From: Saccharopolyspora gregorii
GTDB taxonomy: Bacteria > Actinomycetota > Actinomycetes > Mycobacteriales > Pseudonocardiaceae
Length of the DNA stretch: 64,000 nucleotides
Direction: 5' to 3'
Assembly (NCBI RefSeq): GCF_024734405.1
Contig: NZ_CP059556.1
Location: forward strand, 248,001-312,000
The notes under the pieces were generated by a model. The model did not search any database and was not told the origin of the DNA. It saw only the letters and a list, made by a program, of their open reading frames with translations. How positions within the stretch are numbered: the stretch's first letter is position 1; each line of letters starts with the position of its first letter. Position numbers and translations under genes: made by a program. Shown piece by piece: positions 32,810 through 42,348 of the stretch.

Positions 32810-35269
32810 TCAGGGCGGGAAGATGCCCGGCGGGATCGGCACGAACGGCGGATCCGGCTGCTGCTCGCCCGGCGGCCGTCCCGGTTCGCCCGGCGCGGGT
32901 GGCGGTGGCGGTGGCGGTGGCGGGGGTTTCGGCGCGGTGGACGGCGGCGGCACGTACCCGGTGCTCACCGACAGGGTCACCGTCTCGCCGGGCAGCGCGA
33001 AGCCGCGCGGCGTCTGGCTGGTGACCGAGCCCTTGCGGCGTTCGCTGTTGACCGAGCGCTGCTCGACCTCGTAACCGGCCTTCTCCAGGGTGCGCTTGGC
33101 CCGCTCGGCGCTGATGCCGACGACGTTGGGCACCTGGAACTCGTCGCCGCCGTTCTCGTAGCGGTCGGTCACCTCGGGGAGCTCCATCGTGGGCAGGCCC
33201 TCGTGGATCTTCGTCATGGCTTCGAACCAGGTCCGCGCCGGGACCTTGCCGCCGTAGATGTTGCCGCCGTTGGCCCCGCACAGCGTCGGCGGTGTGCTGT
33301 CGCAGATGCCCTGCGGGTTGGTGCCGTCGGAGAAGGTGAGCACCGAGCCGGCGAACTGCGGGGTGGCGCCGATGAACCCGGCGGACTGGTGGGCTTCGGT
33401 GGTTCCCGTCTTGCCCGCGATCGGCCGCGACCAGCCCGCGCTATTCGCGGCGCCGTACGCGGTGCCGCCGGCCTGGTCGTCCTGGCTCATGCCGACGGCC
33501 ATCGCGTTCGCGAGGCCCTCGTCCACGGCTTGCTCGCACGGGTCCTCGGTGATCGAGATCGGGTTCCCGTTGCGGTCGATGATCTGGTCGACCGGCGTCG
33601 GCGGGCACCAGGTGCCGCCGCTCATCAGGGTCGCCGAGACGTTCGCCAGCTCCAGCGGGCTGGTGGGCCCGAAACCGAGCGTGAACGCCCCGATCTTCTT
33701 CTCCTTGACCACGTCGGCCATCGACGGCCCGTTGGCGCCGTTCGGGGCGAGCGGGTCGCCCTGGAAGTTCGAGTGCAGCAGCGTCTGCCGCATCCCGAGG
33801 CGGGTCGCCATGTCCACCGTCTGGTCCAGCCCCACCCGTTCCTGCAGTGCGACGAAGGCGGTGTTCGGCGAGGTCGCGAGCGCCTTCTGCAAGGTCCGCG
33901 GCCCCGGGTTGACGCCTTCGGCGTTGCCGACGGTGTAGGGCGCCGACCCGTTGCGGTACACGGTGGAGGTGTAGTGGCCGGGCGCCTGGATGGTGTTCTG
34001 GATCCCCATCCCCTTCTCCAGCGCGGCCGCGGCGGTGAACACCTTGTAGACCGATCCGGCGCCGAACTTCGCGACGCCGCTGGGCAGCGGGTACGAGGTC
34101 TGGCCGCGTTCGGCGTCGTTGCCGAAGTCGCGGTTGGCGACCAGCGCCCGCACCTCGTGCTTGTCCTTGCCGGGTTCGACGACGGCCATCACGTTCGCGA
34201 TGCCCTTGGTGTCGCGCGGCACGTGCTTCTCGGCGGCCTGCTTCGCGGCGTCGGTGGCCTTCTGGTCGAGGGTGGTGCGGATCGTGTAGCCGCCGGTGCG
34301 CAGGTCCTGCTCGGCGAACCCGGCGTTCTGCAGGTAGTCGATGACGTACTTGCAGAAGAAGCCGTCGGCGGGCCCGGCGCCCACGCAGTTGTTCGGCAGC
34401 GTGTTCAGCGGCGAGACGAGCCCGAGCGGCGCGGCGCGGGCGGCGTCGGCGGTGCGCCGGTCGATCCGGTGCTGCGCCTGCATGGAGTCGATGACGATGT
34501 TGCGCCGCAGCGTGGCCTCGTCCGGGTTCGTCGCCGGGTTCAGCGCGCTGGGGCTGTTCACGATGCCCGCCAGCAGCGCGGACTGCGGCACGTCCAGCTC
34601 GTCCGGGGTGGTGTTGAAGTAGGTGCGGGCGGCGGCGGCGACCCCGTAGGTCTGGTTCCCGAACGGCACCACGTTCAGGTAGCGGGCGAGGATCTCCTGC
34701 TTGCCCAGCCGCTTCTCCAGCTGCAGCGCGATGCGGATCTCCCGCAGCTTGCGCGCCGGGGTCTGCTCGACGGCCTTGGCCTGCTTGACCGGGTCGTCGG
34801 CGGCGACCACGTGCACCTGGTAGTTCTTCACGTACTGCTGGGTGAGCGTGGACCCGCCCTGGGCGATCTCGCCGGACATCTGGTTGGTGACGGCCGCGCG
34901 CACCGTGCCCGCCCAGTCGACGCCCTCGTGCTCGAAGAAGCGGCGGTCTTCGATCGAGGTGATCGCCGCCTTCATCTGGTCGGAGATCTGGTCGGGCGCC
35001 GCGGGCGTCCGGTTCTGGTCGAAGAGGTAGGCGATCGGCACCCCGGCCCGGTCGGTGACCGTGGTCACGAGCGGAGGGTCCTGCGTCATCAGCTCGGAGG
35101 AGAGGTTGTTCACCGCGTCACCCGCGCGGTTGGACACCACTCCGAGAGCCCCGGCGGCCGGGAAGAGCATCCCGGCGACGAGAACTCCGGCGAGCACACA
35201 CAGGCCGAAGAGCTTCAGCAAGCTGTCCCGGACACGCACGACGGCAAGACTAAGTGGTTTTACCGACAT
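32810..35269 (-). CDS. ponA2: Bifunctional penicillin-binding protein with PASTA domain (PonA2-like)
   Basis: About 819 residues: one N-terminal TM helix, a glycosyltransferase domain (IEDRRFFEHEGVDW, then QGGSTLTQQYVKN, then RYLNVVPFGN), a transpeptidase domain with SVYK nucleophile near residue 404, SPN triad and KTGTT, a single PASTA repeat (VPNVVGISAERAKRTLEKAG) near 700, and a Pro-rich tail with a run of ten Pro. It polymerises and cross-links peptidoglycan outside the membrane. ATG 35267-35269 is preferred; an in-frame GTG two codons upstream is possible. Divergent from whiB, as with ponA2/whiB4 in mycobacteria. Confidence 0.93.
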   Translation of the reverse strand: MSVKPLSLAVVRVRDSLLKLFGLCVLAGVLVAGMLFPAAGALGVVSNRAGDAVNNLSSELMTQDPPLVTTVTDRAGVPIAYLFDQNRTPAAPDQISDQMKAAITSIEDRRFFEHEGVDWAGTVRAAVTNQMSGEIAQGGSTLTQQYVKNYQVHVVAADDPVKQAKAVEQTPARKLREIRIALQLEKRLGKQEILARYLNVVPFGNQTYGVAAAARTYFNTTPDELDVPQSALLAGIVNSPSALNPATNPDEATLRRNIVIDSMQAQHRIDRRTADAARAAPLGLVSPLNTLPNNCVGAGPADGFFCKYVIDYLQNAGFAEQDLRTGGYTIRTTLDQKATDAAKQAAEKHVPRDTKGIANVMAVVEPGKDKHEVRALVANRDFGNDAERGQTSYPLPSGVAKFGAGSVYKVFTAAAALEKGMGIQNTIQAPGHYTSTVYRNGSAPYTVGNAEGVNPGPRTLQKALATSPNTAFVALQERVGLDQTVDMATRLGMRQTLLHSNFQGDPLAPNGANGPSMADVVKEKKIGAFTLGFGPTSPLELANVSATLMSGGTWCPPTPVDQIIDRNGNPISITEDPCEQAVDEGLANAMAVGMSQDDQAGGTAYGAANSAGWSRPIAGKTGTTEAHQSAGFIGATPQFAGSVLTFSDGTNPQGICDSTPPTLCGANGGNIYGGKVPARTWFEAMTKIHEGLPTMELPEVTDRYENGGDEFQVPNVVGISAERAKRTLEKAGYEVEQRSVNSERRKGSVTSQTPRGFALPGETVTLSVSTGYVPPPSTAPKPPPPPPPPPPAPGEPGRPPGEQQPDPPFVPIPPGIFPP

Positions 35270-35485
35270 CAACACGCCGGTGTCAGGCGGTTCCGCCCGA
35301 TGTGATGAGGGTCAAAGATAACGGAGCGACAACCCTTGTTTGGTTGTGGAACCGAGGGGCTCTAAAGTTCGTCCACGTCCAGCGACAGCATCGTTACGGC
35401 GCACCATGCGCCGCGGCATCCGGTGCCGGGGGGCTCCGGACAAAATTCGGTCGCCGACGATCCAGTGAGGAGCTGGGGGAGCCTT

Positions 35486-35785
35486 ATGTTCGAGCAGGGG
35501 GACTGGCGGGTTCAGGCAGCATGCCGGGATGAGAATCCGGACCAGTTGTTCGTCAGGGGAGCTGAGCAGCGCAAAGCGCGAATGATCTGCTTCGGCTGCC
35601 CGGTGCGGACGGAGTGCCTCGGAGAGGCGCTCGACAACAAGATCGAGTTCGGCGTGTGGGGTGGAATGACCGAGCGGGAGCGGCGCGCGCTGTTGCGCCG
35701 CCGTCCGGAAGTCCGCAACTGGCGGGAGCTTCTGGAAGCCGCTCGGGACGACTACGCCGACATCGACGAGTACCAGGTGGGCTGA
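35486..35785 (+). CDS. whiB4: WhiB-family iron-sulfur regulator (WhiB4-like)
   Basis: A 99-residue Wbl protein. Four cluster cysteines at 13, 35, 38 and 44 (C-x21-C-x2-C-x5-C), the GVWGG turn near 57 and the basic tail RERRALLRRR typical of the DNA- or sigma-binding end. GGGGGAG precedes the ATG. It is divergent from ponA and convergent with the ATPase pair, matching whiB4 (Rv3681c) in M. tuberculosis, where the 4Fe-4S cluster senses oxygen and redox state. The WhiB4 label comes from synteny. Confidence 0.88.
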   Translation: MFEQGDWRVQAACRDENPDQLFVRGAEQRKARMICFGCPVRTECLGEALDNKIEFGVWGGMTERERRALLRRRPEVRNWRELLEAARDDYADIDEYQVG

Positions 35786-35805
35786 TTAGCCCGTCGTGAT
35801 CACGG

Positions 35806-35837
35806 TCCGGGCGGCTCGTTTTTTCGGGCCGCCCGGA
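35806..35837. terminator. Terminator whiB / ATPase pair
   Basis: TCCGGGCGGC and GCCGCCCGGA frame a loop containing six T, between convergent genes. Confidence 0.75.
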
Positions 35838-35921
35838 AACCCGTTCACTCGTTCAGCGCAATGGCGATCCGACGGATTGTGATCACCGGATTGCGCATTT
35901 TTGCTGCCAGGAATATTTGGA

Positions 35922-37052
35922 TTATTCCGCCGCGAGTCGCCGGCCGATCTCCCGCAAGCCGTCCAGATCGTGCACGTCCGCGGGAAGCGCGGGCACGCCC
36001 ACCAGCGCCACCTCCGGGTGCGCGCGGGTGAACCGGGCGAGCATCCGCCGCTCCCGGTCGGCCACCGCGACCCGGTCGGCGTGCACCCGCAGCACCGCCG
36101 CGGTCAGCGGGGAGGTTCCGGCGGCGTCCAGCTGCTCGGCGGCCGACAGCGCGCGGCTGCCCGTCAGCTCCGCGAACACCGGATGGGTGCGGTTGGCGAC
36201 CAGCCCGGCCAGCGGCATGCCCTCGGCGGTGAGCCGCTCCACGAAGAACGACGCCTCGCGCAGCGCGTCCGGCTCCGGCGCGGCGATCACCACGAAGGAC
36301 GTGCCGGGGGAGCGCAGCAGCCGGTAGGTGTGGTCGGCGCGCTCCCGGAACCCGCCGAACGTCGAGTCGAAGGCTTGCACGAACGCGGAGGCGTCGGCCA
36401 GCAGCTGGCCGCCGATCACCGTGGACACGGCCTTCGAGAACATCCCGAACCCGGCGCCGACGATCTTCCGCAGGCCCTTGCCGCTCGCCTTCGCCGGCGA
36501 GGACAGCAGCTTGATCAACCGGCCGTCGAGCACCGTGGACAGCCGTTGCGGCGCGTCCAGGAAGTCCAGCGCGGACCGGCTCGGCGGCGTGTCCACGACG
36601 ATCAGGTCCCACTCGCCGGAGGCGGCCAGCTGGCCGAGCTTCTCCATCGCCATGTACTCCTGCGTGCCGGAGAACGACGTGGAGATCGTCTGGTAGAAGG
36701 GGTTCTCCAGGATCTGCCTGGACCGCTCCTCGCCCGCGTGCGCGAGCACCATGTCGTCGAAGGTGCGCCGCATGTCCAGCATCATCGCGTTCAGGTCGCC
36801 GGTGGGCTCGAAGTCGTCGAGCACCACCTGCCGCGGCTGGTTGTCCAGCTCCCGCATGCCCAGCGCCTGCGCGAGCCGCCGCGCCGGGTCGATGGTGAGC
36901 ACCACGGTCTTGCGGCCCCGCTCAGCGGCGCGCACCGCCAGCGCGGCGGCCGTGGTGGTCTTGCCGACGCCGCCGGAGCCGCAGCAGACCACGACGCGGT
37001 TCGCCGGATCGTCGAGCAGCCCGTCGACGTCGAGCGCTGCGGGCCTCGTCAT
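35922..37052 (-). CDS. ArsA/Get3-like ATPase, second subunit (Rv3680/BagB-like)
   Basis: 376 residues. Deviant Walker [17 protein letters not shown] near residue 24, where Ser replaces the signature Lys of KGGxGKT, then [17 protein letters not shown] (switch II) near 150. Synteny and the neighbouring partner match Rv3679-Rv3680 (BagA/BagB), heterodimeric Get3-like ATPases in mycobacteria. Its ATG overlaps the stop of the partner by four bases, so both proteins are made together. Substrate unknown; arsenite export is unlikely since no arsB is present. Confidence 0.87.
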   Translation of the reverse strand: MTRPAALDVDGLLDDPANRVVVCCGSGGVGKTTTAAALAVRAAERGRKTVVLTIDPARRLAQALGMRELDNQPRQVVLDDFEPTGDLNAMMLDMRRTFDDMVLAHAGEERSRQILENPFYQTISTSFSGTQEYMAMEKLGQLAASGEWDLIVVDTPPSRSALDFLDAPQRLSTVLDGRLIKLLSSPAKASGKGLRKIVGAGFGMFSKAVSTVIGGQLLADASAFVQAFDSTFGGFRERADHTYRLLRSPGTSFVVIAAPEPDALREASFFVERLTAEGMPLAGLVANRTHPVFAELTGSRALSAAEQLDAAGTSPLTAAVLRVHADRVAVADRERRMLARFTRAHPEVALVGVPALPADVHDLDGLREIGRRLAAE

Positions 37053-38050
37053 CGCGACCTCCCGACGCCGTGCTCGGTGAGGATCTCGGCGAGCTCGTAG
37101 AGCTCGGCCACGTCGATCCCGGCGGTCAGCTCGGGCAGCCGCACGCTCGGCAGGTCGGCGGCCGCGAGCCGCTCCTCGGCCTCCTGCTCGGCCCGGGAGC
37201 GCACCGCGTGCTCCACGGTCTCCTCGGTGAGCGCGTCCAGCAGCTCGGCGTCCGCGGTCACCCCGGCCGCTTCGAGTCCGGTGCGCAACCGGTCGGCGTC
37301 GACCCGGCCTGCCGCGGCGGCGGCCACCGAGCGCGCGGGCAGGTGCCCGGGCCGCACCCGGTTCAGCAGCACCGCGCCGGGGCGCAGCTCGGCCGCGTCC
37401 AGCTCGGCGACGGCCTCCAGGGTCTCCCGCACCGGCAGGTCCTCCAGCAGGGTCACCAGGTGCACCGCGGTGTCGCCGGAGTGCAGCAGCCGCACCACGC
37501 CCTCGCTCTGGCCGCGGATGGGCCCGACCTTCGCCAGGTCGGCCATGGCGCGGGTGACGTCCAGGAACTTCACGACCCGCCCGGTCGGCGGCGCGTCCAG
37601 CACCACCGCGTCGTAGACGTGGCGGCCGTGCTCGTCGGTGCGCCCGACGCACTCCTTGACCTTGCCGGTGAACAGCACGTCCCGGAGACCGGGGGCGAGC
37701 GTGGTGGCGAACTCGATGGCGCCCATCCGCTTCAGCGTGCGCCCGGCGAAGCCGAGGTTGTAGAACATCGACAGGTATTCGAGCAGCGCCGGTTCGGCGT
37801 CGATGGCCAGCGCCCGCAGCTCACCTCCGCCGGGGGCGGCGGCGATCGTCTCCTCGGCGTAGGGCAGCGGCGCGGTGTCGAAGAGCTGCGCGATGCCCTG
37901 CCTGCCCTCGACCTCGACCAGCAGCACGCGGCGGCCCCCGGTCGCCAGCGCCAGCGCCAGCGCGGCGGCGACCGTGGTCTTCCCGGTGCCGCCCTTGCCG
38001 CTGACGATGTGCAGCCGAGCGTCGTTGAGTTCGGCGTTCCATCCGGTCAC
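37049..38050 (-). CDS. ArsA/Get3-like ATPase, first subunit (Rv3679/BagA-like)
   Basis: 333 residues with a complete deviant Walker [19 protein letters not shown] (signature Lys present) near 14-30, [11 protein letters not shown], and [18 protein letters not shown] near 145. It pairs with the downstream subunit whose signature Lys is lost, suggesting an asymmetric heterodimer. GTG 38048-38050 is chosen: the conserved N-terminus begins within ten residues. Divergent from the DUF4177 and RidA genes. Confidence 0.87.
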   Translation of the reverse strand: MTGWNAELNDARLHIVSGKGGTGKTTVAAALALALATGGRRVLLVEVEGRQGIAQLFDTAPLPYAEETIAAAPGGGELRALAIDAEPALLEYLSMFYNLGFAGRTLKRMGAIEFATTLAPGLRDVLFTGKVKECVGRTDEHGRHVYDAVVLDAPPTGRVVKFLDVTRAMADLAKVGPIRGQSEGVVRLLHSGDTAVHLVTLLEDLPVRETLEAVAELDAAELRPGAVLLNRVRPGHLPARSVAAAAAGRVDADRLRTGLEAAGVTADAELLDALTEETVEHAVRSRAEQEAEERLAAADLPSVRLPELTAGIDVAELYELAEILTEHGVGRSR

Positions 38051-38323
38051 ACGATCAGCGTAGGTGGGGTCCGGGGTCGCTGTCTCCCGCACGTAGCAGC
38101 CATCTCCAGGTCGCACATCGGTAGTTCTGCGTAGGCGCGGACGCGTGGTGCTCAGGTGCCGCGGCGGCCGGGGTCCGCCGGCCTGAGTAGTTCCGCCCGC
38201 CGGTGGGCGCGTTCCGGAGGTGGGACGCGGTGGCGGGCCGGGCATGACGCGGACGCGCTCACCCGGGTGAGCGCGCGCGGGGCAGCGGCGCCCTCGCACC
38301 CGGTCGTCTCTACGCTGGTGACC

Positions 38324-38482
38324 ATGACCAAATGGGAGTACGCGACCGTGCCGCTGTTGACCCACGCGACCAAGCAGATCCTGGACCAGTGGGGTGAGGA
38401 CGGCTGGGAGCTCGTTTCCGTCCTGCCCGGTCCGACCGGTGAGCAGCACGTCGCTTACCTGAAGCGCCCGAAGGAGTCCTGA
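38324..38482 (+). CDS. Small DUF4177 protein
   Basis: 52 residues: MTKWEYATVPLLTHATKQI, then QWGEDGWELVSVLPGP and a basic end YLKRPKES. The 'WEY...LxxWGxxGWELVxV' pattern is that of DUF4177, small beta-rich proteins of unknown role. It lies two bases upstream of the RidA gene in the same direction, and this pairing next to the Get3-like ATPases is kept in mycobacteria. Confidence 0.85.
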   Translation: MTKWEYATVPLLTHATKQILDQWGEDGWELVSVLPGPTGEQHVAYLKRPKES

Positions 38483-38484
38483 TC

Positions 38485-38943
38485 GTGGGCGCCTGGAAGC
38501 AGCGGCTGGCCGAGCTGGGCATCGAGCTGCCCGCGGTCGCGACCCCGGTCGCGGCCTACGTGCCCGCGGTGCGCAGCGGGTCGCAGGTGTTCACCTCCGG
38601 GCAGCTCCCGTTCGCCGGGGGCGAGCTGGCGGCGGTGGGCAAGGTCGGCGCCGAGGTGGACCCGGAGTCCGCGAAGGCGCACGCCCGCACCTGCGCGCTG
38701 AACGCGCTGGCCGCGGTGGACGCGCTGGTCGGGCTGGACTCGATCGTGCGGGTCGTGAAGGTCGTCGGTTTCGTGGCGTCCGCGGAGGGCTTCACCGGCC
38801 AGCCCGCGGTGATCAACGGCGCTTCGGAGCTGATCGGCGAGATCTTCGGGGAGGCGGGCAGCCACGCCCGGTCCGCGGTCGGCGTCGCCGAGCTCCCGGT
38901 GGGAGCTCCGGTCGAGGTGGAGATGATCGTCGAAGTGGCGTGA
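38485..38943 (+). CDS. RidA-family protein (enamine/imine deaminase-like)
   Basis: A 152-residue YjgF/YER057c/RidA protein of the longer actinobacterial type (VRSGSQVFTSGQLPFAGG, then CALNALAAVDALVGLDSIVR). RidA hydrolyses reactive enamines from PLP-enzyme chemistry; the Arg that binds the carboxylate in true RidA (near R105) is not obvious here, because the segment reads AGSHARSAVGVAELPVGAPVEVE with Arg at the equivalent SARSxxG position. GTG start immediately after the DUF4177 stop, so cotranscribed. Confidence 0.88.
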   Translation: MGAWKQRLAELGIELPAVATPVAAYVPAVRSGSQVFTSGQLPFAGGELAAVGKVGAEVDPESAKAHARTCALNALAAVDALVGLDSIVRVVKVVGFVASAEGFTGQPAVINGASELIGEIFGEAGSHARSAVGVAELPVGAPVEVEMIVEVA

Positions 38944-39328
38944 GCGCCGGTTCCGCCGCGCGGCTGTGTCCGCGGGCGGGAGTCGGTCGTGGAGGGGTCG
39001 CGGTGCCGCGGCCCCTCTTCCGCGTTCCGGGCCGGTGCGGGGTGATCTCGGTCCGGGCGCCGGACCGCGTCGCGACCGGCGGCGGGACCGTTTCTCGCCA
39101 GGTACGGCCCGCTCCCCGTCTACCAACCAGTACGCTTCGGGCGTCGCTACTTCGGGTGATCAGCAAGCCCTCACCCGAACGGCGGTATGACCACCGGCGA
39201 GTGATCGATCGAGCTTGCTCCTCCGCTACTCCGCGCGAGAGAGTGCACCCCGATCGAGTGCTCTCGGCATGAGGGGTGCGGGGGTCGCTCGCACCGGGTG
39301 ACGAGCGAACGAGCTGGGAGGGGGCGAC
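38944..39328. other. Intergenic region with inverted repeat
   Basis: 385 bases between RidA and the next same-strand gene. No credible gene is seen; a GTGA-overlapping frame after RidA has no family resemblance. A 9 bp inverted repeat TTCGGGTGA (39151-39159) / TCACCCGAA (39171-39179) with an 11-base spacer may be an operator or hairpin. GGGAGGGGG near 39316-39324 is the ribosome site of the next gene. Confidence 0.55.
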
Positions 39329-39937
39329 GTGGCGGTGCGCGAAACGGACCTCTTGTGCCACGAGCTGCTGCTTCGACTTGCCGGGAGGCTGCCGGACCGG
39401 CACCTCTGGCGCTACCGGGACTGGCTGGCGGGCGGGGCGGCCGACGTCCTCGCGCGCTCACTGCCCGCGACGCTGCTGCGGGAACGCGTCGCGCTGTCCG
39501 ACGCCGACCACCGCAGGCTCGCCGAAGCCCTGCTGCCGCTGGGTGCCGACCCGTCCGTGGTGCACGCCGTGCTCCCCGGCGCGGATCCGGACCGCTACAA
39601 CTTCCGCGCCGAGTCCCACGTGGACGACAAGGGCGACCCGGCGGTGCTGGTCCTCGGCGCCACGCTGCGCGGCAGGCAGGGCGTGCGCGAAACCCGCAGC
39701 TCCTGGCGGCACCTGCCGGGAACGCGGCCCAAGCGGATCATCCTGGTGACCGGTTCCGCGGACCCCGTCGAGCTCACCAGCGAACTGCAACGCATCCTGC
39801 GCGCGCTCGGGGACTCCGAGCCGTGCGTCGAGGTGCTGCCGCCCGAGGTGGAACCGACCGCCTACCACCGCGCCGCGCTCGCCGAGTCGGCGCTGGTGTG
39901 CTCGGGCGCCGACGAACTCGTGGGACATCGTGGCTGA
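39329..39937 (+). CDS. Actinomycete protein of unknown function, short paralog
   Basis: 202 residues, no known domain. An N-terminal helical part (LCHELLLRLAGRLPDRHLW) is followed by an alpha/beta-looking part (KRIILVTGSADPVELTSEL) and ends with a VEPTAYHRAALAESALV motif. The next gene carries the same three elements in the same order, so the two are paralogs. GTG start with GGGAGGGGG upstream. No TM or signal. The conserved YHRxAL near the C-terminus is the most distinctive mark of the pair. Confidence 0.7.
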   Translation: MAVRETDLLCHELLLRLAGRLPDRHLWRYRDWLAGGAADVLARSLPATLLRERVALSDADHRRLAEALLPLGADPSVVHAVLPGADPDRYNFRAESHVDDKGDPAVLVLGATLRGRQGVRETRSSWRHLPGTRPKRIILVTGSADPVELTSELQRILRALGDSEPCVEVLPPEVEPTAYHRAALAESALVCSGADELVGHRG

Positions 39938-39972
39938 CGGTGCCGGTGCAGGCGCCGTAGAAGGAGGCATTC

Positions 39973-41277
39973 GTGGTGGACGTCGCTGAGGGTGCGGGGC
40001 CGGTGGAACGCCTGCACAACCTCCTGCTGGCCCTGACCGGCCGGGTGGACGACGACGCCGTCAACTCGGTTCGCGAGATGCTCGGCATCGGGCAGCTCGA
40101 CGCGGCCGCCGAGTTCCTGATCGGCTGCCTGCTGGCGGGCCGGATCCCGGTGACCTCGACGGAGCAGTACCACCTGCGCCGCTCGCTGGACGAGGCAGGC
40201 TCGCCGCACGCGCCCGCGGACCGGTTGCACGTGGTGGAAGCGGTGCAGGACGAAGGGCACCGGTTCAGCGAGAACCCCGACCAGGACCGCACCGACCACG
40301 ATCTGGTCGACGCGCTGGCCCCGATCGCGGGTCGCCTGCACGGCGTGCGGGCCCTGTGGTGCACCTGGCGCACCACTCCCGCGGGCGTCACCTACGGCGC
40401 GGTGCCGCGGCGGGTGCTGCTCGCCGAGGTCGGCGCGGACGGCTCGGTGACCGCTGCCGGGTACCAGCTGCTGGAGGCGCTGCGGCGCGCCGGCGTGGGC
40501 TGCTCGGTGGACGTGTTCACCAGCGGCATGGACCTGCCGCCGTACCACCGCAACGCGCTGGCCACGGCCCGCCGGGTGCACCTCGACCTGGCCGCCCAGG
40601 TCGCGATCCCGAACGGTGCGGCCAACCACGCGCGGGCACCGCGCGCCACCGCGGGCAGCAAGGCCGGCGGTGGAGCAGATCTCCCGGGTGAGCCAGCCGC
40701 GGGGCCGGGAAGACGCGCCGAGGCCCCGGTTCCTGAGACCGCCTCCCACGACTCGGCACGCCACGACCAGGCACGTCCCGAACCCGTCCGCCCGGAACCG
40801 CCGCGGCCCGAACCGGTCCGCGAGCAGGTGCGCCCGGAATCCGCCCGCGAGGAGAAGCCGCCTGCTCGGCAGCAGCCCCGCCCGGAACCGGTCGCGGAAC
40901 AGCCCCGCCCGAACCGCGAGGAAGCGCCCGTCGCCGCGGAGCAGACGCTGCGCCAGCGCCCGGTGAACCCGGAGGACCTCCAGCAGGACCCGGCCCGGCA
41001 GCAGGAGCAGCCGCAGCAGCAGGGCGGTGGGAAGAACACCCGCGTCCCCGCCGCGGTCGACGCCAAGCTCACCGACCGGGAGCGGAACCTGCTGCGCAAG
41101 CTGCACGAGGAGCTCGCCCAGCGCGAGCAGGACCGCGGGGGTCCCGCGTCCTCCGGCGAGCAGCAGGCGCAGCCGGTCGGCAACAAGTCCGGTGCTGCGC
41201 AGGGCCAGGACTCGTGGAACTCCACGATGCCGGGCTCGGCGACCGGTGGGTTCCCGCCCATCGACAACCCGCGCTGA
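39973..41277 (+). CDS. Actinomycete protein of unknown function, long paralog with disordered tail
   Basis: 434 residues. Residues 1-220 parallel the preceding protein: ERLHNLLLALTGRVDDDAV, PRRVLLAEVGADGSVTAAG and DLPPYHRNALATARRVHLD. Residues 220-350 are low complexity, rich in Pro-Glu-Arg (repeats like RPEPVRPEPPRP) and Gln, then a conserved-looking patch VDAKLTDRERNLLRKLHEELAQRE and a Gly/Ser tail. It may bind partners through the disordered part. 35 bases separate the two genes, so an operon is likely. Function unknown. Confidence 0.72.
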   Translation: MVDVAEGAGPVERLHNLLLALTGRVDDDAVNSVREMLGIGQLDAAAEFLIGCLLAGRIPVTSTEQYHLRRSLDEAGSPHAPADRLHVVEAVQDEGHRFSENPDQDRTDHDLVDALAPIAGRLHGVRALWCTWRTTPAGVTYGAVPRRVLLAEVGADGSVTAAGYQLLEALRRAGVGCSVDVFTSGMDLPPYHRNALATARRVHLDLAAQVAIPNGAANHARAPRATAGSKAGGGADLPGEPAAGPGRRAEAPVPETASHDSARHDQARPEPVRPEPPRPEPVREQVRPESAREEKPPARQQPRPEPVAEQPRPNREEAPVAAEQTLRQRPVNPEDLQQDPARQQEQPQQQGGGKNTRVPAAVDAKLTDRERNLLRKLHEELAQREQDRGGPASSGEQQAQPVGNKSGAAQGQDSWNSTMPGSATGGFPPIDNPR

Positions 41278-41279
41278 CC

Positions 41280-41314
41280 GGCCCGGTGCGTCCGCGACGC
41301 GGGCGCACCGGGCC
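41280..41314. terminator. Terminator between unknown pair and Gfo/Idh gene
   Basis: GGCCCGGTGCG and CGCACCGGGCC with an inner CCGC/GCGG, between convergent genes. Confidence 0.75.
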
Positions 41315-41318
41315 GGGT

Positions 41319-42212
41319 TCAGAGCTCGGCCGCGCGCTGCACGCCGTCCAGCACGCGTTGCAGGTGCAGCCCGCGCCGCACGTCGCACGGGTGCGCCGTG
41401 CGGCCGGACCGGATCATCGCCAGGAACTCGTCCAGCAGCTGCGCGTAGCACTCGTGCGCCGCGGTGCGCCTGCCGGTGAGCTGCGACTTCCCGTTGCTGC
41501 CGTAGAGGGTGAACTCGACGAGCGCGGGTTGCACCGGCACCCGCAGCGACAGGGTGAGGGTGCTGCTGGCGCCGCTGGCGTGCTCCAGCACCAGCTGCCA
41601 CATGTCCGACTCGTCCCGGCGCGCGTGGTGCACCCGGGTGATCCGGCCGAGCGCGGCGTCCAGCAGGTCCAGCGCGTGCGGTCCCGCGTCCAGCAGCGCC
41701 CCGGTGGTCTCCTGCCGCCACGGCGTGGCCGCGTAGTCCCCGGAAAGCAGCCCTCCCGCGATCCACTGCGCGGAACCGCCCGTCCAGCCGCCGAGGTGCC
41801 CGAGCCCGGTGAGCCAGTCGCGGACCTCGGGGGCGAACCGGCGGGTCAGCACCAGCAGCGCCGCGACGCCGCTCTGCCGCACCGCCGCCGCCACGGCCTC
41901 CGCGGACGGCACGTCCCCGGCGAGCGGTTTCTCCAGCACGAGGTGCTTGCCCTCGCGGGCGGCCTGCACGGCCAGTTCCCCCTGCACCGCGGGGGGAACG
42001 GCGAACGCGACGGCGTCCACGGCGTCCAGCAGCGCCTCGTAGTCGTCGGCGACGTCCGCGTCGTAGTGGTAGGCGAGCGCTTTCGCGGTGTCCGGGCGCC
42101 GCGACCACACCGCGGCCAGCCGCATCCCGGGGTGCGCGTGCACACCGGGGGCGTGCACGCGCCTCGCCCACGGTCCCGCTCCGACGATGCCGACCCGAAG
42201 TGCTCCGCTCAT
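41319..42212 (-). CDS. Gfo/Idh/MocA-family oxidoreductase
   Basis: A 297-residue NAD(P)-dependent dehydrogenase. Rossmann motif LRVGIVGAGPWARRVHAPG at 5-23, then LVLEKPLAGDVPSAEAVAAA with the family EKP lysine near 95, and DAGPHALDLLDAALG near 175. Such enzymes oxidise sugars, inositols or reduce biliverdin-like substrates. No sugar transport or catabolic genes are nearby, so the substrate cannot be guessed. Confidence 0.87.
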   Translation of the reverse strand: MSGALRVGIVGAGPWARRVHAPGVHAHPGMRLAAVWSRRPDTAKALAYHYDADVADDYEALLDAVDAVAFAVPPAVQGELAVQAAREGKHLVLEKPLAGDVPSAEAVAAAVRQSGVAALLVLTRRFAPEVRDWLTGLGHLGGWTGGSAQWIAGGLLSGDYAATPWRQETTGALLDAGPHALDLLDAALGRITRVHHARRDESDMWQLVLEHASGASSTLTLSLRVPVQPALVEFTLYGSNGKSQLTGRRTAAHECYAQLLDEFLAMIRSGRTAHPCDVRRGLHLQRVLDGVQRAAEL

Positions 42213-42302
42213 GCGGTCATCGTCCCCGTGTCCGGATCATCGCGCAGACCTCGGGGCCGGAGAAGTGGCCCGGTGGCAGGGGAAACCGCCTTTGTTGATC
42301 TT

Positions 42303-42341
42303 GATCACAGGGGTGATCGGGCGCGCGTCTCCGCTTAAGGT
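42303..42341 (+). promoter_or_regulatory. Putative leaderless promoter with operator, NUDIX-MBL operon
   Basis: GTGATC (42313-42318), a 17-base spacer, and TAAGGT (42336-42341), with the ATG 8 bases on, so the message is probably leaderless. The -35 is the right half of a perfect inverted repeat GATCAC-AGGG-GTGATC (42303-42318), a good site for a repressor. Confidence 0.5.
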
Positions 42342-42348
42342 GACCGGC

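Noticed and set aside
38940-39272. Frame starting GTGA over the RidA stop
   Set aside because: Arg/Pro-rich, no recognisable domain, no ribosome site and no conservation evidence.
42303-42318. Crp/GlxR binding site
   Set aside because: The palindrome GATCAC-N4-GTGATC does not fit TGTGA-N6-TCACA in spacing or arms.
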